Below are positions 43,401 through 58,400 of a stretch of 64,000 nt of DNA, one piece after another. The notes under the pieces are model-generated. The model searched no databases. It was given only the letters and a program-made list of their open reading frames with translations, and was not told the origin of the DNA. Origin of the DNA: Metridium senile. Taxonomy: Eukaryota; Cnidaria; Anthozoa; Actiniaria; Metridiidae. The stretch lies in NCBI GenBank assembly GCA_949775045.1, contig OX459102.1, forward strand, positions 9,147,738-9,211,737, read 5' to 3'. Positions within the stretch are counted from its first letter, which is position 1. Each line of letters starts with the position of its first letter. The translations under genes were made by a program, and so were the position numbers.

Positions 43401-46400
43401 CTTCATCTTCATCATCGCCATCAACATCGTCTTCTGTAACAACAAGAAAAGTATGTGTCATGGAAGAATCATTATTATTTATATAGATTATTAACAACAA
43501 CAATAACAACAACAGTAAAGACAGCAGCGTCATTGCAAAAGATAACCGAAACAACACCATCAACAATAATGGCTTTAACAACGACAACACTTAGAACTAC
43601 ATCTGAATCACCAACAACAGCTTAAAAGCAACAACAAAGACGACGCTGAACAGGCGCAGGAGAATAACAACAAGGGCAGTAGCAGCAACGCCAAAAAAAA
43701 CTACAAAAGCAAAAGCAGCAGCAGCAGCAACAGCAGCAGCAAAATATAAACAATTATAAAGACTGCAGAAGTAGCAGCAGCATTAAGCCTGGATAGCACT
43801 AGCGTTATAAGCATACGCAACATACACAGACTCAGTGAAGCGTTTCTCGAATAGTTGTAGGAAAAGACAAGTGTGTTGCTTATGCTTATTTCGCTAGTGT
43901 GAACCAGGCTTTAATAGTAACAACATTATCATCAACAATAAGAAATATTGAATGACTTTACCTGCTTGGCTATCACGACCAGGAATGTTCTCATCATCAT
44001 CATTATCATCGTTGTTATCTTCAAACGTTATCACCATGGTATCCTCATGGTCGTCACTGTCGCTATGGTTACTGCCTTCAGACTCGCTTTCACTGCTAAC
44101 ACTGTCACTATCGTTGTCTTCTGTGGTAGCTTCGATAATGATATGAGACGGCTGGCTATCATCGAGAAGACGGCCTGATACTATTTCCTCCGCTAAGACA
44201 TTACCTTGTGAATCTAAAAGATGCCAAACACAGAAACGGATTAAAAACACCCCAAATAAAGCTTGTTTTAGGAGTGGTTTAAACCTGGAACCCTATTTAG
44301 CAACATAAGTACAAGCACAAGCAGCAGACCTAGTATTGAACTTATTCCATAGGTGTGAATAAAGACAAGCGCTGCTAAAAAACACAACATGTCTGAGTCT
44401 GCGTATGTTGCTTGCACTTAAGGACATTCCGTAGTAATAGATTTTGACATAACTTTTTATTGAAACTTTGTACAGTTATACTTTAAGACATGGGCATTTC
44501 AAAAATGAAATAAAAAAGGGGGGTCACCGTGTTGGTTTTGGCACTAGATCACGTCAAAGTTACTCATTTGGACGGCGCGCGAGAGTAATATTTCGATGTA
44601 TAAAATGAGAAGAAAAGGCGATTAATGGCACTCTTTTTTGATATTAGTATTGAAATATTAGGTTTAATTACATCTTAGCATCCCAAGTCTTCATTCACAC
44701 ACAATACTTGGATAGTAAAGTGGACCTGTTAAAAGAAAATAGCGATAATGCAATACACGAGCGTATTGATCGCGAACACCTGGATGACAGAATATTACCA
44801 CAATTCTGAAGTATCTCGAAATCTGGACATAAATTTTTATTCAAACTCGGATATGTGTTTGCAAACCTGGATACGATTAGTTTAACACCATAAAAAAGAT
44901 AGGTCACCGTATTCGTTTTGGCGCTATGGCACTTTGAATGTACAAATTGTGATCTTTTAGTAATACCGACATAGCGCGCGCAAGGTGCGCGAGCTGTAGC
45001 GCGCGCTCTCGCTGGTTCAAAATTGTGCGCAGTAGAGCGTGCGCAATGCAAAACTACGGAATGTCCTTAAGCTGCTTGTGAAAAGCAGGCTCTACTTTTT
45101 TGACGTCTCAATCACAAATGTCCGACTAATTTGGGAGTCTTACTCACTACAACTTAAAATACACCTATTTCAAAAACCGTTGTCGCAAACAAAGCACAGT
45201 CCACACTCTGAAGCCTGCAAAGGATATTGGTATTTCTTCTCTTGTTATCGATATATTCATAGCATATTTTGGTTGTAAGAGTTTGTGTTATATAACAAGG
45301 TGTTGCAGTGGTAGATATAAATACAAATATTTCTTTAAAAACATGCAATAAATCACAAATTAAGTCCATGTAACCGACATCCTTTGCAGGCTTTAGAGTG
45401 TGGACTGTAGCTTCGGCTGCAACAACGATTTTTGAAATAGGTGTATATATTTCAGCACACTCACACTCTGCTCACATGTTGATGTTATTACTCTGCTATT
45501 AGCCTCATTCCGTCCTAGTATGTCATCATACTATTTTATCAGACATCAAAATAAGCTTTAATCATTGGCTGATCTGAACACAGTGCGTAAATACCAAGAA
45601 AAGAGTGTAACACCGAGTAAAGACTTTAAACATGAAAATATTATATCCGTGAAACATTAGTATTGCTATTTACTGCAATTGTATTCCAATTCTTTTGTTT
45701 GATATTGTTTAATTGGTACTATTTTGAACTATTTAGGAATTTGTGTTTCACGGATTTTCTGTTTTCAACATCGATTGAACATGTTTCAACAATGTTGAAA
45801 GAGTTTAAAAGCGTTTAAACATTGCCATTCAACAAAATCGAACGGATGTTGAAGCAAATATTGAAACCGTTTGCCTGGGCCTTAAGGAGGACTTCATTTA
45901 TAAGTGTATCCTCACCTCCATCTGCATACAAATTATTAGTAACAGCCCCCCTTTATAGCTTTCGAAAATAACATGATCCCCCTCAATATTCTAGATGTTA
46001 TACCTTGAGAATGAAGTCAGTGACTTGGAAGCATTGAAATATAATTGCGTTAATCTTTATTTTAAAGACTATAAGGAAATCGTTATTACTTCTACCTTGT
46101 AAGTTGTTTATATCTCGTTCTAGTAATTCGTCGACCATCTCTTCAAAGTCGTTCAATTCTTGTGCTGTTGATATGGTCACGGGAACAACAGCATGACCAG
46201 ACACGCCCATGTCCCAAGACTGGACGCTATCGTCCCCTCCATGTTCTTCTTCACCAGACGCTTGGGTGTCCTCAACTTGGCTAAAGTCTGGAGATAAAGA
46301 CGAATACAAGAGTTTAGAAAGGCAAAGTGTATGTGCTTTTGTGTGTGCTTTGTGATAATAGTAGTGGATTAGATGATGAGTATGGGGATGATGATTAAAG

Positions 46401-49400
46401 TGATAACAATGATGATGATGATAATAGTGAGGATGAAAGCGATCATGATGATGAGGAAAATGATGGTTGTGATAATGGTGATGATGGTTGTGTTGATTAA
46501 GAAAGCAATGAGGATGATGAAAACGATAATGATGATGAAAGCGATGATAATGATGATAGCGATGATGATAATGATGCATGATGAAAACGATGATGATGAT
46601 GAAAGCGATGATGATAATGATGATAGCGATGATGATAATGATGCATGATGAAAACGATGATGATGATGAAAGCGATGATGATAATGATGATGAAAGCGAT
46701 GATGATAATGATGATGATGAGAGCAATTCTGATGATGAAAGTGATGATGATGATGGTGGTAATAAAAGCAATGGCAATGAAGATGATGAAAGTGATAATG
46801 AAAATGATGAAAGTGATGATCAGATCATGATGACGCAAGTAATGATGATGATGGTGGTGGTGATGAAAGCGATGATGATGAAGAAGAAAGCAATGATAAT
46901 GATGATGGTGATGATCTGAATAGAAAATTAATGCTGGTTGTAATAATAACAATGAAGGTGATACTAATCAAGGTTGTCCTTGTATTACTACTAGTGACAT
47001 ACCAGGGGTTGCTTGTATATCAGCATCTTGTGTTTGAACTGATTCTTCACGACCTGTAGCACCTACAGTAGTTACAACAGCACCTATCATACAAAAATAT
47101 CCAAACATTATTAAGAAGTGAAGTCCTCATGATCGTCGTAACCATCATTGCCGTCACTATAATCATCAATCATTTTTATCATGATCATTATCAGCATCAT
47201 TACAATCATCATTATCTTCACGATCATTATTATCGCAGACATTATCCTCAGATCTCGACCATTATCCTATACATCATCACCATCATAATCGTGATCATTA
47301 TCATAATCATCATTAAATCATTATCATCATCAAATCATCAATATCATAATTATCATCACCATCATCATTATCTTCACGGTCATTATTATCGCGGACATTA
47401 CCCCCATTCTCATTCTCATCACCATCATAATCGTGATCATTATCTTCATGAAGATCATTATCATCATCATTACGATCATAACTACCATTAACGCCATCAA
47501 AATTATCATCATCATTGTCATCATAACAATCACCAATATCAACATCATCACCACCACCATCATAACAATCGTTTTTATTAATACTACTAACCTTGACTAT
47601 TCTCATTAGAAACTTGTGCAGCACTCTCAGTAGTCAGGGTAATACCAGCATCACTAGTCCCTACCCCAGTAGACTGAGTAGTCGTTTTGTTCTGAGATAA
47701 AGCAGATCCTGCCGGCTGTGTCACAATACTCGATAGCTTTTCCAAAGGTTTCAACAAGGCATTCAAAGTGGTAACTAAGTTAGGACTACCTAGATCAAGA
47801 CTATGGGGAACTCGGGCTAAATCAGTGATCAAGCCTCGCTTGAACAGTAATTTCATCGTGTTGTTAGGAGGTTGGTTGATGATGGATTGTTGTGGGGGTC
47901 GGGACCCTGAGTCAATCATTGTCTGTATCAGTCCAAATAAGGCCTGTAGTCGGCTGTGTTTAGTTGGTGATTCAGGTAGGTTTAGAGCACGTTCTAATGA
48001 CGCCTTGAGTTCTGAAACAAGGATCTGTTGTGCTTCAGGTGCAAGGCTGCAGGTAGCAATGACGGCTAAGAGAAGACGAGCGAATGGAGGAGCGTCGTTG
48101 TTCATACCGGACTGGTTTGATGTTAGTAGATGATCAAAGATGTATGCCAGAACAGGACCTTCATACTAAAACAAACATACCGGGATTAGAACTAATATAT
48201 CATTAATTTTTATGATAATACCTCAGCCTTGATAGCATGTTACATATATATACATATATATTCTTTAGAATTGGAACTTTTAGGGCACTTCAATTCATGT
48301 GTACATTGTTTTTAGATTGCACAGACTGTTCAATACTAACGTTATTTACATGCTGCATTCATCATGATCATCAACGTCTTGAAAGTATATCAAGTATACT
48401 CATATACTTATGTATAATCATCAAGTATAATCATCATTATCCTTATCTTCATTATGATGATGATCCTAATCGGCATATTTATCATCATCATCTTCTTTAT
48501 CAACATCGTCAACATCATAATCATCAACATTATCATCCCTATCACCATCAAGGGTTCTATCAAAGTTTAACCTGTTTTTCTCCCAGTACTACAGGCGCAG
48601 AGTAAGTGTACTCTGTGATTAACTAGGCCACAGTCATTATCATCAACATCATAATCATCATCATCACCATCAAGGTTTCTATCAAAGTTTTACCTGTTTT
48701 TCTCCCAGTACTACAGGCGCAGAGTATGTGTACTCTGTGATTAACTGGGCGACACCTCCGTACGTCTTGACCAGCTCTGCAAGGATCTTTAGTATGGCAG
48801 ACTTTGTAAGCAATGGTTTGTTCTCATCTTTGTTCGTTGTGGTACTTTTATCTACAATAGCAAATAGCTTCTCTTTCAATTCACGCAGGTTGGACGTTGA
48901 ACATTCATGTGAAGGTGGCTGAGAAGAATCTGTATTGATAGGAATTGGAAAGAGTTAGTTATTATTATTTTTCTATAATTTTATATCACCACCATTGCCA
49001 CTATCAATACCATCAACATCACAGGTGCTATGTTGCTATGTTGTTCAGTCAAAAGAGGACTGGTAAAAACTCAAATTTTGTTTATTGAGAAAGACTATTG
49101 GGTTGAAAGCTCTTGTTATGCTTTCAATTATTTTTGTTGACAAAGATAGAAATTAAACAATAGTCATCGTTTTCATCATCATCATCATCATCGGCATCAT
49201 TATCATCACTCTCACCATCATCATCAACGTCATCATCACCACCATAATCGGCAGCATTATCATCATTATCACCATCATTATCAACGTCATCATCACCACC
49301 ATCATTGGCAGCATTATCATCACCACCATCATCATCATCCCTACCATCATTGGCAGCATTATCATCATTATCAACATCAACATCATCATCACCACCATCA

Positions 49401-52400
49401 TCAGCAGCATTATCATCATTATCACCATCATTATCAACGTCATCATCACCACCATCATTGGCAGCATTATCATCACCACCATCATCATCATCCCTACCAT
49501 CATTGGCAGCATTATCATCATTATCAACATCAACATCATCATCACCACCATCATCAGCAGCATTATCATCATTATCATCACCATCATCATTAACGTCATC
49601 ATTACCATCATAATTGGCTGCATTATCATCATTATCAACATCATTATTATCATTGATCAACGGCATCAATATCATCATCATCTTCAATCAACAAAAAAGA
49701 TACTCTACAACTGAAACTTCACAATCCCACAATCCTCTTATGTCTTATGTCTTATTCAGCTAATGTAAACATGACACTCACCTAAAGCAGGTTCATCATT
49801 ATCAACAGCAGTATCTTCACTAGTGATCTGTCGACCATACGATGGATGACCAGGGGTCAGAGTCTCATTAGTATTAGTACTAAACCTGTCAATCATGTCA
49901 CCAAGTTGACCAAGCGCTCGCCCAAACTCACCAAGCATCTGGCTATCGGACCGACGAACACATATTGATCCCATACGTCCTCCTGCTCTGGACATTGCAT
50001 CGTCAGGAGCACACAGCGCATTAAGTAAATCACAGATAACTTCACGTACTGAGTGACAAAGTTGAGGACACTTTGGCGGTTTTGATGACGGCAAGACAGC
50101 TACGAGTTGAGCATGGTTGGCCGGTAGGAACACATCAGCACCTTCAATAAGAATTCTCCTAAGTTGTGGTGTAATAGCATACTTTAGAACTTTCTCAGCA
50201 GCTTCTTGGAACAGTATTGGATTTCTGCTAGCCGCAGGGCCAAGAAGTCTAAGTACATAGTTGATTTCTTTGGAGCCCACTGAATTCGGGCTGACTCCAG
50301 TAGCAGCATTACTAACGCCATTTACTGCTACAGATCGAATGACTTTCTCTATCGTGTGTTGTAGATTAGCAGAGTCTTCCAGTACATGGTGAAGTAGAAG
50401 TGTTGTGATTGAGTTAAACCCAGAAAAAGATGATTTCTGAGTCAGGCCAATAATTGCTTTGTGGCCTCCATGGTTTACAAATTGTACAGCAAATTTGTGC
50501 TCTTGTGTGATACGAAGACATAGTCTTAATGCAGCGTGTAGGGCATTGAAGGTGACAGGAATATCAATAAGAATTGAGCAGCATCTATAACACGGGAAAG
50601 ATAGCATGAGATGTTTTGTGGGTGAGAAATGTTTTTGGAACCCCATGATCCATCCAAGTATTGATTGATTAATTATTCATTTAACAACACATCCATTGAC
50701 TATTATACTCAAATACTTCCGATTATCAAGTGTAATTGAGTAAACCACCTTTTCATTCATTCATCCAATGATCCATCTAATACATTTATCCTTCCATTCA
50801 AACATTCATCCATCCATCCATTCAGTCATACATCTATTCATCCATTCAATTATCCATTCATATTTTCATTCATTCATTCATTTGTATATTCAATCATTCA
50901 TTCATCTATTCATTCAAGCATTTATCCATCCATTCAGTCATACATACATCTCTTCATTAATTCATCCATCCATCTATTTAATCATTCATTTATCTATTCA
51001 GTTGTTCATTAATTCATTAATTCATCCACCCATTCATTAAGTGCTCCACTAATTCATTCAGGCTAGGTTAACACGGGACCGGACAAATTTTTGACCTGTC
51101 AAAAAATCGTCCTGGACATGCTGTTCACACGAAACTGAACAATATTTTGGTCCTGTTCAGAGTGCCTGTTCAGACGAATAATTGATCAGTTAGGCGTCCA
51201 AATCATTGCTCGTTTAGCGTGGTCCTGTGTGAACGGAACCCGTAAGCAGATGTTTTTTTGACCAGTCAAAAATTCGTCTGGTCCTGTGTAAACGTAGCCT
51301 CAGTGTATAATTTGTACCTTATAATTGTTGATTTCTGTGTGTCTGTCAGACATTGAATTGTAATTTGATTCACAGCAGCTTCTTTCTTGCTTGATTCTGA
51401 TGCAAAAATCAACATTGAAAAGTTATTTCTAGTATAAAATTAGTTATTATTAACAATAACCATTATCATTATTATCACAATGATCATCATCAGCATCACT
51501 GTCACCAACATCGTTTTAAATCAGGCCATTACCAGTATCACCATCTTTACCGCCACCATTATCATCATCACTAACTACATCATCATAATTATTATCACCA
51601 CTGTCATCACTATCATCATTGCATCAACTTCAGCACCACCACAACTACCACCACTATCATCGTCATATACATCCTGACTAGCATTATTTTAGAACATTAT
51701 CAGCCTCATTCCGTCCTAGTATGTCATCAGACATTTATCAGACATGACATTAAGTTTGAATCATTGGCTGATTATCACCACTGCCATCTATTTCATAAGC
51801 ATTAACAAACACCCTCATTTCCATAACCATCGTCATCACCACCACCAACACAATCATCATCATGATCATCGTCGCCACCTCATTTTCATCACCGACAACA
51901 CCATCATCAATGAATAAAAGCTGCTTCTCACAACAATGTTTATTTTCATTGTCATCAGCATCACCAGCATTTTCATCATCTCTACCATAATCATCATCAT
52001 CATCACCATCACCACCATCATCATCATTGAAAAAAACTGCTACTCACAACAATGTCCTCAGCATTTTCATTGTCACCACCATCATCACAGACTTCATCAC
52101 CATTTTCATCATCTCTACCATCTTCATCGTCATCATTGAATAAAAACTGCTACTCACAACATTATCCTCATCACTACCACTGTCATTGAATGAAAACTAC
52201 TACTCACTTACTATCACCACCATCATCATCTTCATCATCATCATCATCATCATCATTATTGAATAATAACTGCTCCTCACAACACATCCCTACCTTTCTT
52301 ATCCTCCTTATTCTTGTCTTTCTTAGATGGTGTCTCTTGTTTCTTGGGTGTACTCCCCTCTGCCGTGGTTTGCTGTGTATTCTGGTTTTGTCTGTTGTTC

Positions 52401-55400
52401 CCACCAATAGGGGGTGATTCATAGGTACTGCCTAGCATGATTGGACGGCGACTACCAGTATCTTCGTTGATCTGAAAGCAAAATACAAGTTTCATTGTAG
52501 AATCTTCAGATTAAAAAAATGAACCTGTGACAAGAGTTGGGTACTAAAATATTTAAAGTAGAGTGTTAGTAGGGTGTTAGTGTGAGTCTCCACAATATAG
52601 AAGTCACTGGCTAAACACATTGATACGTTAAATAGTTAAACAAATCTTTTGTATGTATATCCATGTATTCTTGTTGAAGTCCATCTCACATGTTCCAAAT
52701 CTAATGCAAATGACCAGAAATGAATTTAAATTCATTTGCATTAGATTGTGAAGTCCCAAATTTTTTTCGGGCTTCTAAAATTGCAATTGCATAAATTGCT
52801 TATTTCTCCGCGACGATCATAATCATACACACATTGTACACATATCAGAGCTAGATGTGACATTTGAACTACGCCTGAGTTATTTGTATCTTTGTCTCAA
52901 GTTTTTATTTAATATTTCATTTCTGCCTATTTTATATGTTAACATTGAAATGTAGTTTAATTTGATGATTGGATACCTAGAATAGAACTTAGGTCCATTT
53001 AGAAATAATAAATTAATTCATTTACAAAGCAACAGACCATTTCACAGTTCTCTTCCATCAAACTCAGCCTCAATAGCAGCAACATATCGACTACAGGCCG
53101 TGAAATTTTGGAGCATTTCAATTGATTAACAGTATTATGTACATCCCTCAAATTACCACAGGCTGTAGTCAAATTCGGCGAGAAAACTGTGAAAGGATTT
53201 TAACAAATACCTTACTGCAGTTTTTGACATTCTGCAAACTCAGACATTCAAACAGTTGATTGTGAAATACGTTTTTGGCAGCTGTCAATCAAAAACATAA
53301 AAAGGTGCCGAGTAATTAGCAGCAGCCAAAAACGTATTTCACAACTAGACGTTGGAATGTTTGAGTTCGCAGAAAGACGAAAACTGCAGTAACCCACCCA
53401 AGTATCTTTCCATTCATTCCTACCTGCAGCATTTTTGAGAAGTTGATATTGTAGTGTCTTCTACCAGCCATAAATCTTGTTCTTGTCTCACCATTACGAT
53501 AAGCTGAATCAATTGTTGTGTTATTAGCAGCACTGTAAGCATACCATCGGCCACTGCGGTCATCAAACCACCGCCACACATGGGTAGTCAGCTGCATAGA
53601 AGGATAGGTTATTATTTAAAAAAAGTGTAGAGATTGAAAAACACTAAAAGCATAAAATAAGAACTAAATAGTTACAAACTAATAGTTTCTATTTAGTGAC
53701 TATTTAGTCAGTATCACTCAACTAGAAACATCTAATACAAAAGGAAACAATTCGTCATGACAACTTTACTTGTCTTTGATAGTCACTAAATAAGAACAAT
53801 TATTATATTTCATGGATATAGTGTTATCGCTCTATTATTCAATAAATAGATGGATGTCTATTTATCTGCCCCACGTAAACAGGTGTCTGTGTGTATTTTA
53901 ACTAGATTGTGTAGTACCATACCTTATCATGTAGCTTCTTCCTCTCTGAAGACAAGGCTGTCTTCTCATAAAGATCCAATAAAAGCAGAAGAGGGCAAAG
54001 CCACCTTTAACAACAAACAAACATAGATGAGAGAGTGCGCTATTTAATAGTGAGTATAGTGTGTGGATTAGTGGGTAGTAATTCAACAATATATTCATAA
54101 AAAGAATGTGCCTGAATGTCCAGGGAGTGGTTCAAGGTGTCAGCCACACCCAACGATGCTGAACAACAGACAGGTTTGATATAGCATTGGTTTAACGACC
54201 ATGAACACAATATGGTATGTTCTGGAGATACCTACAATGCACTATTTGAAAATAATATTGATTGTTTCAAACAGACAGACAGACAACCAGATAAATAAAC
54301 TATCATAAATCAAACAAACCCACACAATAAACTAACATAAAACAAACAAACAATCAGACAAACAAACAAGCAAGCAAACCGACAGACTTTTTGTAAGCAA
54401 ACAAACAAACAAGCAAGCAAGCAAACCGATAGACAAGCAAGCAAACAAACAGACAAACAAACAAGCAAGCAAACCGACAGACAAGCAAACAAACAGACAG
54501 ACAAACAATCAGACAGACAACCACATAAATAAACTATCATAAATCAAACAGACACAATAAACTAACATATAACAAAAAGACAGACAAACAAACAAGCAAG
54601 CAAACCGACAGACAAGCAAACAAACAGACAAACCGACAGACAAGCAAACAAACAGACAAACAAACAAGCAAGCAAACCGACAGACAAGTAAACAAACAAA
54701 CAAGCAAACAAGCAAACAAACAGGCAAACAAACAAGCAAACAGGCAAACAAACAAGCAAACAGGCAAACAAACAAGCAAACAGACAGGCAAACAAACAAG
54801 CAAACAGACAGACAGACAATTTTTAGCTCCACAATTCAATTATATTTTCTCAATGATTTCTTAGAATTATTATACATACTTTGGTGTTGTAGGGTTATGA
54901 CTCCTTTTCAATTGTAACAGACTGGCCTGACAAAGCTCCATCAAATCCATCAATGAATAAACAATTTTGTACTTTTCCAGTAGCACAGCACATGGTACCT
55001 TCATTTCCTGGAAACGTTGATTGTTTCATAGTTTAGTTAATTGTTTGATTGATCAGTCAGTAATTGATCAATCAGTTCAATTTATTCAATTCATTCACAA
55101 AAAAAAGGGGGAAAAAGGGATGTGCCTGAATGTCCAGGGCATGGCTCTTGGTGTCAGCCACACCCAACGATGCTGAACAACAGACAGGTTTGATATAGCA
55201 TTGGTTTAACGACCATGAACACAATATATATGGTATGTTCTGGAGATACCTACAATGCACTGTTTTATACATACTTTATACAGAACAATATTGTCTTTAA
55301 ATCAATTAATTACATGTAACTTTAGCTTGCTATCACTAACATTATCTTCATCATCATTTTTCCAATATAATCACCATAATCATCATCTACCAATAATCTT

Positions 55401-58400
55401 CACTATCCACCAACTTAAAATACCTTCAATGCACTTTCTAAAAAATAATGTCACAAACCTCAAACATAAGACACAGTAGATGAAGTAAAGAAGACAGCCT
55501 TGCAGCTTCTGGCATCATGCACATCTGGATAATAAACTCCTCTATCCACTTGTCAGGGTTGTTCTCAGGACTACAAGCCTTGATAACTGCCACACAGTCT
55601 TGTCCAACCTACACACAACAAAGAGAAAACAGATAGTTGTTGAGAAATAGACCACTTTCATAAATACCATAATATGTACCAGAAAATAATTTTTCAAGTA
55701 AATAGATATTTTTACTATTTTAGCACTGTCATATGAAAGAACCACCTGAAATAGGCATGTTTGGAAGGTTTTGATGATCTGGCTAAAATAACAAAGAAGT
55801 TATGCTCAATGAAAAATGTTGAGATTTGTATGTAATTTTCTGCTGAGGCCTCGTTTTGTTTTGTTTTTCTGATTTTTCAAACTCTTATAGCTTCTTGCAA
55901 ATTTACTTGTTTTTTTTTTTTCTCAAACTTTCAGAAGTTATCGTTATGGTGAATGTCTATCATATGATAGCTTTCTTTTTCTTAAAACATCAATTTAAAA
56001 AATTGATAATTAGTGGCAGGCATTTATGAAAGTCGTCTTTAGTCCCTTCATAGTTCCCTGCGCCACCTTGAAAGTTTGTTTCGCATTGATGCAAAGGCTC
56101 AGCTACCTTTCAAGATGGCCCATGGAAAAAAAACCCTCCCCCCCTAAAATAATTACCTGTTCCATAATTTCTGCCAGTACTTTATCTCTCCATTCAGCAC
56201 CATTACGTCTTGCTACAGCAGCCAGTAACTTACAGGCCTTGTAAACCGTGTCAGGTAGATCTTCCAAGAGTTTTTGACATCCAGAGAATACTTTGTGAGT
56301 GAAATCATCCAGTATATCTTTAGCTAGCTGCGATTCATCTTCGCAAGGTGCTGGTTCAGGTTTGTCTGGCTTCTTTGTGGCTGGAGCCTCAGATGAGGAA
56401 GCTGGAGCTGATGGCTAAAATAAATAAATAGAAAGTAAATATCATATCAAAAGTGACAGACAGACAAACATACAAACAGAAAACAAATTGCAAAAACATT
56501 CCCAATAAAGAGGAAATATATAAAAAGTGACAGACAAACAGACAGACAGAAAAACATACAAAAAGAAAACAAATTGCTAAACAATTCCCAATAAAGAGGA
56601 AATATACGAAAAATTACCGACAAAAAGACAGAAAAACATACAAAAAGAAAACAAATTGCTAAAAAATTACCCAAAAGAAAATGGATGAAAAAGTTGAAAT
56701 ATGATTGAAATGCATGTCTTACCTGATCAACAGCCATGGGAGTGACATCTTGTCCAAGTGATAATGCTATTGCTCTCATCATCTGATCTTCTTCTGACAT
56801 CTCAAAATCAAAACCAAAGTCATGACTAGGATGGGGCTCCTAATATGGATGAAATAACAAGAATGAATAACATTGCAACAGATTAATAAAAAAAAAATAT
56901 AAAAAAAAAAAAAAAAAAAACCTTACATAGACAAACAAACAGAAAGATAGACAAAAAGTCTAACAAATGAACAAACAAACAGACAAACAAACAACCAGGC
57001 AGACTAACAGACAGACAAACATACATACAGACAAATAAACAAACAGAAAGACACACAAACAGTCTAACAAATGAACAAACACACAACTGAACAAACAAAC
57101 AGACAGACAGACAAAAACAAACACAGGCAAATAAAAAAATGAATGAATAGATAGATAAATGAATGAACAAATAAACAAACAAATAAATACATAATTTATA
57201 TAAATGTTATTGGTTTAAATTGTGTATAAAGCAAAATCTAGAAAGTGGGTAATGAACTATCAGTTCAACTCACCACTAATGGTTCGCCAGGTACAGGATA
57301 TGGATGAGATAGGATGTACTCTGTAGCCTGTTCAAGACTACTAGTGCTTAGTAATGCATGCCTTGCTTGTGCTCTTGTAAAACCCATGTCTATCAACTAC
57401 AACACCAAATGATTGACCATCATTATTATCATCATCATGGGCAATTACAATTACAAACTGTATATATTAATCATCATTAATATCATTATCATCACTATTA
57501 TCATCACCAACACCAACACAATCATTATCATCATAATCATAATCATCACAACCATAATCATCTTCACAATCATCAGCATCATCATAATAATAATAATCAT
57601 AATAATAATCATCACAAACATCTCCTCAATAATCATCATCTTTGTCATCATCTTTTTTCACAATCATCATTGTCATCATCTGACATTGTCATCATCACAA
57701 TCATCATCACTATCACAATCATCATCACTATCACAATCATCATCACCATCACAATCATCACCATCACAATCATCATGACCATCACAATCATCACCATAAC
57801 AATCATCATCACAATCATTACCAACATTTATAATCATCTTCACAATCATCTTTTATACTATTATTGCATACCAACCTGTTGAACACTGCTTTCATTGATC
57901 TCAGGTTGGGGCGGTGTTGCTGCTCTGTTGGCTACCAAAGTTCCACCCTGGCCCTGGTTCACCCCTGATGATGACGCTCTTGGCGTGACACTTTGTTTAT
58001 TATCTGTGCCTAGTTTTTCATTGATTATAGTCTCTCCTTGGATGATGTGGCATAAGATTGACAGCATTGTTTCAGCTACACGTGAACCATGGACTTTGAA
58101 AGGCTTGCGACCCCACAGGTATCCCACAGATATGAATGCCCTCTGGAATTGAAACAAAGGACAACAATTTAGGTGTGATGGTTGTGGCTTCTCAAAAGCT
58201 CAAAGTGAAACACATAATTATACATGATTATGAAGATGCTAATTTTAAAGATGATTTTGAAAAAGATGACGATGTAAAAAAATACAATGAAAACGCTAAT
58301 AATGAAGTTAATATTTTTTCTAGTGGGGATGATAATGATGATACTGATGATATTCATGATAGCAATGATTATGATGATTATGATAGTGATGATACTGATG

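Noticed and set aside
46373..46952. Asp/Met-rich and His-rich proteins
   Set aside because: (GATGAT)n read in several frames; no splice or conservation support.
54310..54839. Cys-Leu-Val-rich repeat protein or membrane protein
   Set aside because: (CAAACAGA)n translated on the minus strand; four overlapping frames look alike, typical of simple repeat.
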